8,784 nucleotides of DNA. Origin: an uncultured bacterium. Its GTDB lineage: Bacteria; Planctomycetota; DG-23; SLPQ01. The stretch is taken from assembly GCA_937863625.1 (NCBI GenBank), contig CALMGO010000302.1, forward strand, positions 1 through 8,784, given 5' to 3'. Shown here in pieces: positions 1 to 7,879 of this stretch. The notes beneath the pieces are model-generated. The model was not told the DNA's origin. It made no database searches and was given only the letters and a program-made list of their open reading frames with translations. The position numbers and the translations under genes are program-made. How positions within the stretch are numbered: the first letter of the stretch is position 1; each line of letters opens with the position of its first letter.

Positions 1-1
1 C

Positions 2-196
2 GACCAGGCCGACGAGGTCGAAATCAGCGACGTCGGCCGCTTCCTCAGCTACCTCAGCCAACTTCCCCAGGTGCGCTCCGACAGGGTTGAGGCGCTGCGC
101 CGGCAGATTGAGGACGACAGTTACGACATCGAAGGGAAGATTGACGATATCATTGACTCCCTTCTCGAAGATATCGGCGTTCGCCGGGCCGTCTAA
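2..196 (+). CDS. flgM: FlgM-like anti-sigma-28 factor, C-terminal part (5' end outside window)
   Basis: Only the last 64 codons are visible, read in frame 2 to a TAA at 194-196. The segment contains the typical FlgM C-terminal pattern: an arginine/valine-rich start (VRSDRVEALRRQIEDDSYDI), then a helix with spaced Ile/Leu (KIDDIIDSLLEDI). In FlgM this region is the helical part that binds the flagellar sigma factor FliA (sigma-28) and holds it inactive in the cytoplasm until the flagellar hook-basal body is complete and FlgM is exported. The family is usually about 90-110 residues, so about a third of the protein is probably missing. The window shows no other flagellar gene, so its operon must lie to the left. 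The assignment rests on a short motif; another small helical regulator is possible but less likely. Confidence 0.72.
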   Translation, partial: DQADEVEISDVGRFLSYLSQLPQVRSDRVEALRRQIEDDSYDIEGKIDDIIDSLLEDIGVRRAV

Positions 197-228
197 GCGC
201 TCCACGGCTCCATCCGCAGCATTTCACG

Positions 229-256
229 TTGCCCCAGGGTTACTTTTCCCTATGAT
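229..256 (+). promoter_or_regulatory. Candidate sigma70-type promoter for the DUF4159-moxR pair
   Basis: TTGCCC at 229-234 (4 of 6 matches to TTGACA) and TATGAT at 251-256 (5 of 6 matches to TATAAT) are separated by 16 bp in the 110-bp gap after the flgM-like gene. Transcription would start near 263 and give a leader of about 45 nt before the ATG at 307. The far-upstream TTG start at 256 would fall on the -10 element, which argues against it. This is a motif match only. Confidence 0.5.
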
Positions 257-296
257 TGGGGTTAATGTCTCCAGATACGTTTGTGCTCCCCGTCAA

Positions 297-302
297 AAGG
301 TG
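297..302 (+). promoter_or_regulatory. Ribosome binding site deciding the DUF4159 protein start
   Basis: AAGGTG sits 4 nt before the ATG at 307 and supports that start over the TTG at 256 and the ATG at 265, neither of which has a comparable purine-rich site. Confidence 0.55.
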
Positions 303-306
303 CCCT

Positions 307-1806
307 ATGCCGGTTCCAGGACGCACGGCAGCCGCATTTGCGCTTGTCCTTATCATTGTCTGCCAATCCGCCCTTTATGCCATTGAGTCCTGCGGTCCGC
401 CGCCGCCCGCCGCGCCCCAGCGACGTACCGGCGGTGAATCCTTCCCCCCGCTGCCGCTTCCCGCCACGCCGCTTCGCCGTACGGAGAAAAAGCGCGAACC
501 CCGACCGCCGTCTCTCTTTGCCAAAGTGGCCTACGGCAAGGAATCCTCATCCGCCAAACCCGGCGCTGTCTCCTGGCCAGATTGGAAGACCGACCCGGGG
601 GACATTGACACCCTCCTTGGCATTGTCAACAGGCAGCTCGGCGTCAATTACGGAAGCATAGAGACGAGCTTTAACAAGTTCTCCTATGACCCTTCCGAAG
701 TGCCGGTCCTTTACCTCACCGGCCACAACCCCCCTGTGATAACCCCTGAGCAGGCTGCGCGCCTGCGCGCATACCTCCAGGACGGAGGCACTCTTGTCGC
801 CGATGCCTGCTGCGGCAGCCGGGAGTTCAGAATTGCCTTTGAGGTTCTTATTGGCGAGGTCTTCCCTGACCGGCCGCTTCGCGACCTGCCCCCCGAACAC
901 CCTCTCATGACATGCGCAGTTGCCCTCGGTGACGTCAAATACCGCCTTTCCGGCAAAGAGGTAGCCGGCCCCCCGCAGGTCAAGGGTGTGGACATCGGAT
1001 GCCGTACCGCCGTTTTCTATTTTCCTAGGGATGTTTCCTGCGGATGGGCGGGACACACCCATGAGCAAGGCGAGCGTTATTCCGTGGAAGACGCCCGTGC
1101 CGTCGGCGCAAATCTCGTTGCCTATATCATCGCTGATTATCAGCTCGGGCGATATCTCTCCAGCGCCAAGGTCTACTACCAGGCCGCGGAAAAGACCCGA
1201 GACGAGTTCGTATTCGGACAACTCATCCATGATGGCGACTATGACCCCTCCCCCTCCGGCATCGTCGAACTCCTCGAATATGTCGACCGCGAGACGTCCA
1301 TTAACGTCCAGTACAAAAAGGTCGCTGTAAGCCCCTCTTCGCCCGACATCTTCAACTTCCCCTTCCTCTACATGACCGGACATTATGATTTCACTCTGTC
1401 CGACACCGCCGTTGCCAATCTGCGCCGTTTCATCCAGAATGGCGGCATCCTCTTCGCCGAGGCATGCTGCGGCCGAAAGGAATTCGACCGGGCCTTCCGC
1501 AGGGAGATCGCCCGCGTCCTTCCGTCTGCTTCACTTCAGATGATTCCCGCTGACAGCTCTCTATACAATTGCTTCTTTCCCATCAATACCGTATCCTACT
1601 CGCCGTACGCGCGGGAAATCCTCAAAGACACTGCCCGGCCCCTCCTCGAGGGGGTGGCCGTCGACGGAAATCTCGCCGTCATCTACAGCCCCTACGCGCT
1701 GGCCAACGGCTGGGAACGTTTTGACCATCCGTACAGCAGGGGCTACGATAGCGCCTCTGCGCTGAAAATAGGTGTAAATATACTTGTTTATGCGATGTCG
1801 CACTGA
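307..1806 (+). CDS. Exported protein with two tandem DUF4159 domains
   Basis: From the ATG at 307 the product is 499 residues. It begins with an Arg at position 6 and a hydrophobic stretch at about 8-25 (signal peptide, likely cleaved near SALYA), then a Pro/Arg-rich linker to about residue 68. Two related domains follow. Domain 1 (about 68-282) has VLYLTGH at 134-140 and ADACCG at 165-170. Domain 2 (about 297-498) has FLYMTGH at 353-359 and AEACCG at 384-389. Both then continue with a conserved acidic/aromatic segment, a hydrophobic strand ending in GW, and a final G-x-N helix. The LTGH and GG-x-L-x-A-[DE]ACCG motifs are characteristic of DUF4159, a family with a class I glutamine amidotransferase-like fold and no settled biochemical role, often encoded beside MoxR ATPases. 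The moxR gene starts 20 bp downstream, so the two are very likely one operon. The signal peptide implies action in the periplasm or at the envelope. Domain 1 has lost the HGDYDPSP-type opening seen in domain 2 (near 309), so the two copies may not be equally active. Family assignment is firm; function is unknown. Confidence 0.85.
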   Translation: MPVPGRTAAAFALVLIIVCQSALYAIESCGPPPPAAPQRRTGGESFPPLPLPATPLRRTEKKREPRPPSLFAKVAYGKESSSAKPGAVSWPDWKTDPGDIDTLLGIVNRQLGVNYGSIETSFNKFSYDPSEVPVLYLTGHNPPVITPEQAARLRAYLQDGGTLVADACCGSREFRIAFEVLIGEVFPDRPLRDLPPEHPLMTCAVALGDVKYRLSGKEVAGPPQVKGVDIGCRTAVFYFPRDVSCGWAGHTHEQGERYSVEDARAVGANLVAYIIADYQLGRYLSSAKVYYQAAEKTRDEFVFGQLIHDGDYDPSPSGIVELLEYVDRETSINVQYKKVAVSPSSPDIFNFPFLYMTGHYDFTLSDTAVANLRRFIQNGGILFAEACCGRKEFDRAFRREIARVLPSASLQMIPADSSLYNCFFPINTVSYSPYAREILKDTARPLLEGVAVDGNLAVIYSPYALANGWERFDHPYSRGYDSASALKIGVNILVYAMSH

Positions 1807-1826
1807 GAAAGCCAAAAGGAGCAGCA

Positions 1827-2864
<1,038 letters not shown>

Positions 2865-2902
2865 GTCCGAGCGCCCACTTGTGAAAAGTCCTTTATAACT
2901 AC

Positions 2903-2931
2903 TTGCGTTGCAGACGAATCGTCCGTATAGT
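2903..2931 (+). promoter_or_regulatory. Candidate sigma70-type promoter for the GspE/PilB-like gene
   Basis: TTGCGT at 2903-2908 and TATAGT at 2926-2931 are separated by exactly 17 bp in the 112-bp gap after moxR. The leader to the ATG at 2977 would be about 40 nt. The alternative TTG start at 2908 lies within the -35 element, which makes that longer reading unlikely. No convincing terminator for moxR is visible, so some read-through is possible. Confidence 0.55.
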
Positions 2932-2966
2932 AATGCACTGTTGGCGCCGGGTTGGTCACAGGGAAC

Positions 2967-2971
2967 GGAGG
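2967..2971 (+). promoter_or_regulatory. Strong ribosome binding site fixing the start of the GspE/PilB-like gene
   Basis: GGAGG lies 5 nt before the ATG at 2977. This decides for the 417-residue product over a reading opening at the TTG at 2908. Confidence 0.8.
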
Positions 2972-2976
2972 CGATT

Positions 2977-4230
2977 ATGGCCAGGAAAAATGATGAAGAG
3001 CCCGCTGCACCCATTGAGCCGCGGTCTGATTTCAAGACTTCCGACGGGGCACTGGTGGATGTGGCCGATCAGGCCCCGGTCCCACGACTCCTTGACTATA
3101 TCTTTGAAGCCGCCGTAAATGCCAACACCACTGACATCCATTTCGACCCGCACGAAGACGGGCTTGTCATACGATTTCGCATCGACGGCGAGCTCCATGA
3201 CGTCTTGAATATCGCCCCTGCTACAGCGCTTGCGGTCGTCAGTCGCATAAAAGTCCTTGCCAACATGGATATTGTCGAGCGTCGTCACGGACAGGACGGC
3301 CGCATAAGCGTCACCATAGGCGACCACGAGCACGATGTCCGCGTCGGCACTGTGCCGACCACCCTCGGCGAAAAGGTCGCCATCAGGATCATGACCACCC
3401 GATCCCTCTTCTCTGACCTTGAGCAACTGGGCCTCGATCCAAAGCAGATGGAGCTTGTAAGCCGATTCATCGCCCGCCCCTATGGCATGATCCTCACCGC
3501 GGGGCCGGTCGGTAGTGGGAAGACCACTACGCTCTACAGCGCCCTCACCAGGATAAACCGCCGCCATGATAATGTCATGACCATCGAGGACCCGGTTGAA
3601 CACCGCATTCCGGGCACCAACCAGATTCAGGTCAATACGCGCGTTGATTTCTCTTTTGCCGAGGGTCTGCGCGCAATGTTGCGGCAGGACCCCGATACCA
3701 TCATGGTCGGAGAGATTCGCGATAATGAAACCGCCAAGATCGCCGTCTGGGCGGCCTTGACCGGCGTACTTGTCCTGTCGTCTATCCACGCCAACGATGC
3801 GCCGTCCACCGTGACGACCCTTTTGAACTTCGATATCCCCGGATTCCTTATCGCAAACGGCCTTGTCGGAATTATCGCCCAGAGGCTTATCCGAAAGATC
3901 TGCCCCCACTGTAAGGAAGCATACTCTGCCCCCGACGATCTCTTGAAGCAGATGGGCGCTGACATTAAGAAACTCAAAGGCGCCACTTTCTACAAGGGCA
4001 AGGGTTGTCCGGAGTGTTTCCACACGGGCTACGCGGGGCGAACCGGCATCTATGAGGTCATGGAGACCAACGAGGAAATCAAAGATCTCATTTTCCGCCA
4101 GACCACCCGCGAGGTCATCCGGCAGGTAGCCATTGACACCGGCATGCAGACTCTCAAGCAGAGCGCCATTAATAAGGTAGTCGAGGGCGTCACGACTGTT
4201 GACGAATACTTCCGCGTGGTCTATATCTGA
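2977..4230 (+). CDS. GspE/PilB/ComGA-type secretion or type IV pilus assembly ATPase, lacking the N1 domain
   Basis: The 417-residue product has a short acidic/Pro-rich start (1-35) followed directly by the N2 domain (LLDYIFEAAVNANTTDIHFD at 38-57, then VIRFRIDGELHD). The nucleotide-binding core has Walker A GPVGSGKT at 176-183, the Asp box TIEDPVEH at 202-209, Walker B TIMVGEIRD at 241-249 and a His box SSIHANDAPS at 268-277. A zinc-binding pair CPHC at 309-312 and CPEC at 344-347 separates the PilB/GspE assembly ATPases from PilT retraction ATPases. Such hexameric ATPases sit at the cytoplasmic face of the inner membrane and power pilin or pseudopilin assembly. Full-length PilB/GspE proteins are near 500-570 residues because of an N-terminal MshEN/GSPII_E domain; that domain is missing, as in the short competence ATPase ComGA. 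The Walker A has Val where Thr is usual (GPTGSGKT), which should be tolerated. No pilin, platform (PilC/GspF) or peptidase gene lies alongside, so which machine it drives cannot be told. Confidence 0.92.
   Translation: MARKNDEEPAAPIEPRSDFKTSDGALVDVADQAPVPRLLDYIFEAAVNANTTDIHFDPHEDGLVIRFRIDGELHDVLNIAPATALAVVSRIKVLANMDIVERRHGQDGRISVTIGDHEHDVRVGTVPTTLGEKVAIRIMTTRSLFSDLEQLGLDPKQMELVSRFIARPYGMILTAGPVGSGKTTTLYSALTRINRRHDNVMTIEDPVEHRIPGTNQIQVNTRVDFSFAEGLRAMLRQDPDTIMVGEIRDNETAKIAVWAALTGVLVLSSIHANDAPSTVTTLLNFDIPGFLIANGLVGIIAQRLIRKICPHCKEAYSAPDDLLKQMGADIKKLKGATFYKGKGCPECFHTGYAGRTGIYEVMETNEEIKDLIFRQTTREVIRQVAIDTGMQTLKQSAINKVVEGVTTVDEYFRVVYI
4199..4227 (+). promoter_or_regulatory. Candidate sigma70-type promoter for the ABC importer operon
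   Basis: TTGACG at 4199-4204 (5 of 6) and TATATC at 4222-4227 (4 of 6) are separated by 17 bp. Both elements lie inside the last codons of the preceding ATPase gene, whose stop is at 4228-4230. The leader to the importer start at 4280 would be about 45 nt. This allows the importer to be controlled independently of the upstream gene. Confidence 0.45.
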
Positions 4231-4232
4231 TC

Positions 4233-4248
4233 GTTCAAGAACAGCTGT
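4233..4248 (+). promoter_or_regulatory. Two overlapping short dyads at the predicted importer transcription start (possible operator)
   Basis: GTTC-AA-GAAC (4233-4242) is an inverted repeat with a 2-nt centre, and it overlaps the perfect 8-bp palindrome ACAGCTGT (4241-4248). They lie about 6-21 bp past the candidate -10 element, where a repressor would block initiation. Sugar importers are often repressor-controlled, but the dyads are short and could occur by chance. Confidence 0.3.
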
Positions 4249-4279
4249 CGCGATTGCTTCCTGAAAGGAAACTTGGCCG

Positions 4280-6004
4280 ATGAAGCATTCTGCCTTGCTG
4301 ACGCGCCGCGCAAACGTGTTTCTCGCCGCAATTATTCTCGTCAGTGCCGTGCTGTTGATGATGACAGGCTGCGGCAAACTTGGCGAGAAGTACATTTACA
4401 TCGAATGGTCCACCAGCTATTTCGAAAAGTATTATGTTCGCTGGTTCGATGACTTCGAGAAACTCCACGCCGACGAAAACGTGCGAATCAAGTTCCGCGC
4501 AATGCCATCCAACGCCGCCCAGGGCGTCTACACTATGATGATCTCTCACACCCTGAGTGATGTCGTCGCTCTCTTCACCGGGACGTCGTCGCTCCTTCTG
4601 GAGAACAACGCACTGCTCCCAGTTCCCGAAGGCTTCATCGACCTCGATGACTACATGCCCACCGCGGTCTCCTGGCCGAGATACCCGGACGGGACGCTCG
4701 CCGCAATCCCGGGCGGCGTCGGCATTCGCCCCTTCATCTATTTCGACTCGGCCGACCTCAGGGAAGCCGGAGTCACTCTCGATGACATGCCGGATGATTA
4801 CGAGGGCTACGGTGCATGGGCGCAGAAACTCTTCAAGCGTGAGGTAGACGGAAAGGTCGTGCTCGGCGCCCTCGCGCCTGACCAGGCCGCCCGTGCCAAG
4901 GTGCTCCGCAGACCCCTCGGGATTACAAGAGGGCATCTCCCGTCCTTCTATCCTTTCATGACCGCTTACCTCGATCCGATGCCCGACGCCGACGGCAAGA
5001 GCGACAATTCACTCGATGACTACATCGGAGGCCCCTCGGAGACCGGCAGTCGCCCGTTCAGGCTCGACAGTCCTGAATTTATCCAGGGGTTGACTGAGTG
5101 GAGGAAATTTTTCGTGCCCGCAAGTGAGGCCATCGCTGACGGCAATACCGAGAGACTTCTTGGCCTTCAAAACGACGTCTACTCAGGCTGCGAGGCGGGC
5201 AACTGGATATTCGGGGAAGTCTACACTATAGACATGCTTGTGGCCCCCCTGCCCAGCCCCAAGGGCCGCATCGCGCATCTTTATTGCGGGCCCGGTGCCG
5301 AGGGCGTGTCGCGTGATTCCAAACACCCTGAACTCGCCTTCGAGTTCGCCAAGTATATCACTGATACCAACCAGCAGATTGACGGTTACTATGGGCACGG
5401 CTATACGGTCGGCAGACTTTCTGCTTGGAAGCAACTCGACGACGACAACACCCAGGACATCCACATTCGCGAGACGCTTTTGCGCGACTATAGCGATGGC
5501 CACGGCGACTTTGTCGGCCAGCCGCAGATTAACCGCACGAGCCATGATACGATGGATGTCGTTCTTTTCGTTTCCCTCGGCAGCAACATTACCGTCGTGA
5601 AGGCGTATTCATGGGAAGCTACTCCCGAGACCGAGGCGCCGCCGGCGGACGCCGCAGTCGGTGACATCGCCTCCCTCGCGGAAAGGCACGCCTCCGATGC
5701 CAAGGCGCTTGCGGATAAGGTTGCCGCCGCGAGCGGCGAAAGGGTTACGGTCATAGTCCAGGGTACGCCCCCGGAGCTTCTCACCCTTCGCTCCAATATC
5801 CGCAAGAGTCCGATACCTGTGTATCTGCCGCTTCTGCCGCACGGGGTCTTCCAGCCCAATATGACCATATGGGACAGGGTTACTACTGAAGTGCTCGCGC
5901 GCGCGATACAGAAAGTGTCAAGCGCAGACGACCCCGAAACGCCCGAAGCCGTTGCCAAGTGGGCTCAGGCCGAGGCCGAGGCCATCGTAGCCGGGAAAAA
6001 GTAA
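4280..6004 (+). CDS. Carbohydrate-type ABC importer, extracellular solute-binding lipoprotein
   Basis: The 574-residue product starts with basic residues and a hydrophobic helix (about 11-30) ending in MTGC, a lipobox with the lipidated Cys at 31, so the mature protein is anchored to a membrane outside the cytoplasm. The mature part follows the family 1 sugar-binding protein plan: an opening strand with W43 and a FDDFEKLHADENVRIKF-type segment (about 56-72), PDGTLAAIPGGVGIRPFIYF near 136-155 (lining the binding cleft), a hinge region, an AGNWIFGEV segment near 306-313, APLPSPKG at 322-329, and the KHPELAFEFAKYI helix at 348-360. The C-terminal lobe ends with W531 and TPEAVAKWAQAEAEAI (554-569). 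These proteins capture mono- or oligosaccharides and deliver them to the permeases, which follow 14 bp downstream. It is longer than the usual 400-450 residues, partly because of an Ala/Glu-rich segment at about 447-487 followed by a VTVIVQGTPPELL strand-turn. AAAGGA upstream supports the start. The specific sugar cannot be read from the sequence. Confidence 0.9.
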   Translation: MKHSALLTRRANVFLAAIILVSAVLLMMTGCGKLGEKYIYIEWSTSYFEKYYVRWFDDFEKLHADENVRIKFRAMPSNAAQGVYTMMISHTLSDVVALFTGTSSLLLENNALLPVPEGFIDLDDYMPTAVSWPRYPDGTLAAIPGGVGIRPFIYFDSADLREAGVTLDDMPDDYEGYGAWAQKLFKREVDGKVVLGALAPDQAARAKVLRRPLGITRGHLPSFYPFMTAYLDPMPDADGKSDNSLDDYIGGPSETGSRPFRLDSPEFIQGLTEWRKFFVPASEAIADGNTERLLGLQNDVYSGCEAGNWIFGEVYTIDMLVAPLPSPKGRIAHLYCGPGAEGVSRDSKHPELAFEFAKYITDTNQQIDGYYGHGYTVGRLSAWKQLDDDNTQDIHIRETLLRDYSDGHGDFVGQPQINRTSHDTMDVVLFVSLGSNITVVKAYSWEATPETEAPPADAAVGDIASLAERHASDAKALADKVAAASGERVTVIVQGTPPELLTLRSNIRKSPIPVYLPLLPHGVFQPNMTIWDRVTTEVLARAIQKVSSADDPETPEAVAKWAQAEAEAIVAGKK

Positions 6005-6018
6005 TAAGAGGATACTCT

Positions 6019-6933
6019 ATGTCAGACGCGCAACAGCGAAAAGGCCTGCTCACCTACAAACAGCACGAAAAACTCGCTACCGTGTTTTTCCTCCTGCCGG
6101 CCCTCTTCTTCATCGCCATATTCTCATACATCTCGTTTCTGCTTACGTTCTTCCTCTCATTTTTCAAGGTCGACTGGCTCAAGACCTTCGAGTTTGTAGG
6201 TTTCCACAACTACGTTAAGGTCATTCATTATGACCTCTTCTGGAAGTCGCTTCTGAATATCTCCTGGTACGTGGTGCTCACCGTTTCGTCGGGCCTCGTG
6301 CTCGGGCTCTTCTTTGCTGCCCTCATGGAGCAGAAGGTCAAGGGCCTCGGTTTCTTCCGCGTGGCGTTCTTCCTTCCGATGGTCGTGTCCGCCGCTGCTA
6401 CCGCATGGATCTTTCGCCTCCTGATCAGCAAGGGCCAGTTCGTCCCCGAATTGGTCGCCACTCTCTTTAACGGGTACCAGATTGACTTCCTCGGTAACCC
6501 TAAGCTGGTCATGGTCGCAATCGCCGCCATGACCATGTGGGGCGGCATCGGTTACTGGATACTTATCTACACCGCCGGCCTGCGTTCCATCGACCCCCAA
6601 CTCTACGAAAGCGCCATGATCGACGGCGCCGGCTTCTTCAGAAGGACTCTTTACATCACCGTCCCGCTCTTGAAGCCCGTCATTCTTTTCCTGAGCATCA
6701 CCGGCATCATTCGCGCTTTCCAGCTGTTTGCCATGGTGTGGCTCATGGCGCCGTATGGGGAGGCTGCCGGCGGTCCGGATGACGCCACCCAGGTGCCTAT
6801 ACTTCTCATATACAATATCGCCTTTGGCCAGATGGATTTCGGCTATGCCTCGGCCATGGCCGCGGCGCTCTTCTTCATACTGCTGATATTGACCGTCATT
6901 CAAGGCAAGCTCGGCGGCTTGACTCAAAAGTAA
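6019..6933 (+). CDS. ABC sugar importer permease, MalF/UgpA-type
   Basis: The 304-residue integral membrane protein has about six hydrophobic segments (near 19-45, 82-104, 115-136, 163-186, 219-245 and 275-296). The EAA loop, which docks on the ATPase, is YESAMIDGAGFFRRTLYITV plus PLLKP (196-220), with the expected D-G-A and Pro spacing; the usual EAA is changed to ESA. It pairs with the next gene's product to form the inner membrane channel. The start at 6019 is chosen because GAGGA stands about 6 nt upstream; a reading opening at the GTG at 5959 would overlap the binding-protein gene. The gap to the preceding stop is 14 bp and to the next gene 16 bp, so all three are one operon. Confidence 0.93.
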   Translation: MSDAQQRKGLLTYKQHEKLATVFFLLPALFFIAIFSYISFLLTFFLSFFKVDWLKTFEFVGFHNYVKVIHYDLFWKSLLNISWYVVLTVSSGLVLGLFFAALMEQKVKGLGFFRVAFFLPMVVSAAATAWIFRLLISKGQFVPELVATLFNGYQIDFLGNPKLVMVAIAAMTMWGGIGYWILIYTAGLRSIDPQLYESAMIDGAGFFRRTLYITVPLLKPVILFLSITGIIRAFQLFAMVWLMAPYGEAAGGPDDATQVPILLIYNIAFGQMDFGYASAMAAALFFILLILTVIQGKLGGLTQK

Positions 6934-6949
6934 GAGGGAATCAAATAGC

Positions 6950-7879
6950 ATGAATCAGCAAAGAGTGACAGGTACCTCGGCCGTGACTATCGAGAAGAAG
7001 CCCTTCACCGCCGACACTGTGAAGTACTGGATGGGCAACGCCGTGATGTACGCGGTGCTCATCGCCGGCGCCGTGGCGATGATCTTCCCCGTCTTCTGGA
7101 TGTACCTCAACTCCCTCAAGAGACAGGAATACGCCGGCGGTGCGAATATGGTCTGGTTCCCGCCCCCATGGGAGGCCAAGTACTTCACCACGGACCACTA
7201 CATGGAGCTCATCTCGCGCGCCAGCGCCAAGAGTTCCGGCGGCGCCGACAACTTCATCGAATGCAGCGTTAATACCGTCATTTACTCCACCGTCGGTACG
7301 GCGCTCAGTCTCCTCATCTGCGCCATGGCCGGCTATGCACTCGCCAAAAAGAAATTCCGAGGTTCCAATGTCATCCTTATGAGCATACTCGCGACGATGA
7401 TGATACCCGGGATTATGGTCCTCTTGCCGGATTTCGTCATTACCAATTTCGTCATGCGCGCCTACGACACCTTTGCCGGGCTGATTCTCCCGACTCTCGC
7501 CAACTCCTTCGGCGTCTTCCTCATGCGGCAGTACATGCTTTCGGTGCCGGATGAGCTCATCGAAGCCGCCAAGGTCGATGGCGCCGGCGAGGCCCGCACG
7601 TTCTTCACCATCGCGCTGCCCCTTGCCACGCCCATGCTTGTCGCGTTCGGGATACTTCTCGTGCTCGGCTACTGGAACGATATCCTCTGGCCCATGGTCA
7701 TGACCAAGGACCTCAAGGTCCTCCAAGTCGCCCTCCTGAACCTCACCGAGATCGGTTCTCAGCGTATGGGCCCGGTCATGGCTGGAGCTGCCATCTCTGC
7801 GACGCCTGTAATCGTCCTCTTCATGCTCGTGCGCAAGCAGTTCGTCCAGGCGATGACTTCAGGTGCCCTTAAGGGCTGA
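6950..7879 (+). CDS. ABC sugar importer permease, MalG/UgpE-type
   Basis: The 309-residue product starts with a polar N-terminus (1-26), then a membrane helix (about 30-52) and the extracytoplasmic segment with FPPPWE at 70-75. Further helices lie near 107-131, 140-160, 174-193, 226-246 and 280-295. The EAA loop IEAAKVDGAGEARTFFTIAL with PLATP (204-228) matches the family more closely than that of its partner. The C-terminal LKG ending is typical of MalG-like permeases. AGAGGGA about 10 nt upstream of the ATG fits the start. The visible operon ends here: no ABC ATPase gene follows, only the opposed endonuclease V gene, whose end overlaps this one by 11 bp. The nucleotide-binding subunit must be encoded elsewhere, as is common for this transporter family. 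Confidence 0.93.
   Translation: MNQQRVTGTSAVTIEKKPFTADTVKYWMGNAVMYAVLIAGAVAMIFPVFWMYLNSLKRQEYAGGANMVWFPPPWEAKYFTTDHYMELISRASAKSSGGADNFIECSVNTVIYSTVGTALSLLICAMAGYALAKKKFRGSNVILMSILATMMIPGIMVLLPDFVITNFVMRAYDTFAGLILPTLANSFGVFLMRQYMLSVPDELIEAAKVDGAGEARTFFTIALPLATPMLVAFGILLVLGYWNDILWPMVMTKDLKVLQVALLNLTEIGSQRMGPVMAGAAISATPVIVLFMLVRKQFVQAMTSGALKG
7865..7876. other. Perfect 12-bp palindrome at the convergent gene junction
   Basis: GCCCTTAAGGGC spans the last sense codons of the MalG-like permease and the stop codon plus preceding codon of endonuclease V on the other strand. As RNA it could fold to a 4-bp GC stem with a UUAA loop from either strand. There is no U-tract following it in either direction, so it is at best a weak bidirectional terminator. 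Confidence 0.6.

Noticed and set aside
256..306. TTG start at 256 for the DUF4159 protein
   Set aside because: It overlaps the candidate -10 element, has no ribosome binding site, and would put 17 residues before a good signal peptide.
547..1383. 278-codon open frame on the minus strand
   Set aside because: Antisense to the DUF4159 gene, whose two domains carry matching motifs in the plus frame. No family pattern or ribosome binding site is seen for the minus frame.
2908..2976. TTG start at 2908 for the GspE/PilB-like protein
   Set aside because: It lies within the candidate -35 element, while the ATG at 2977 has GGAGG 5 nt upstream.
2977..4230. PilT-type retraction ATPase as the identity of the pilus-type ATPase
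   Set aside because: The CPHC and CPEC zinc pairs are found in PilB/GspE assembly ATPases and are absent from PilT.
2956..4395. Long open frame of 479 codons on the minus strand
   Set aside because: It lies antisense to the clearly conserved GspE/PilB-like gene. Its translation has no recognisable domain and reflects GC-rich codon bias on the opposite strand.
4973..5023. EF-hand-like calcium loop in the binding protein around DADGKSDNSLDD
   Set aside because: The Asp spacing does not fit a DxDxDG loop: the position two residues before the first Asp of DADG is Met, and no Glu or Asp falls at the twelfth position.
5959..6018. GTG start at 5959 for the MalF-like permease
   Set aside because: It would overlap the 3' end of the binding-protein gene and add a charged, unlikely N-terminus; the ATG at 6019 has GAGGA at the right distance.
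6007..6018. Hairpin AGAG-GATA-CTCT over the ribosome binding site of the MalF-like gene
   Set aside because: A 4-bp stem with two A-U pairs is too weak to control translation, and it is expected by chance.
6157..7726. Two minus-strand open frames antisense to the permease genes, very rich in Glu, Gly and His
   Set aside because: The unusual composition is what hydrophobic membrane-protein codons give when read on the other strand.
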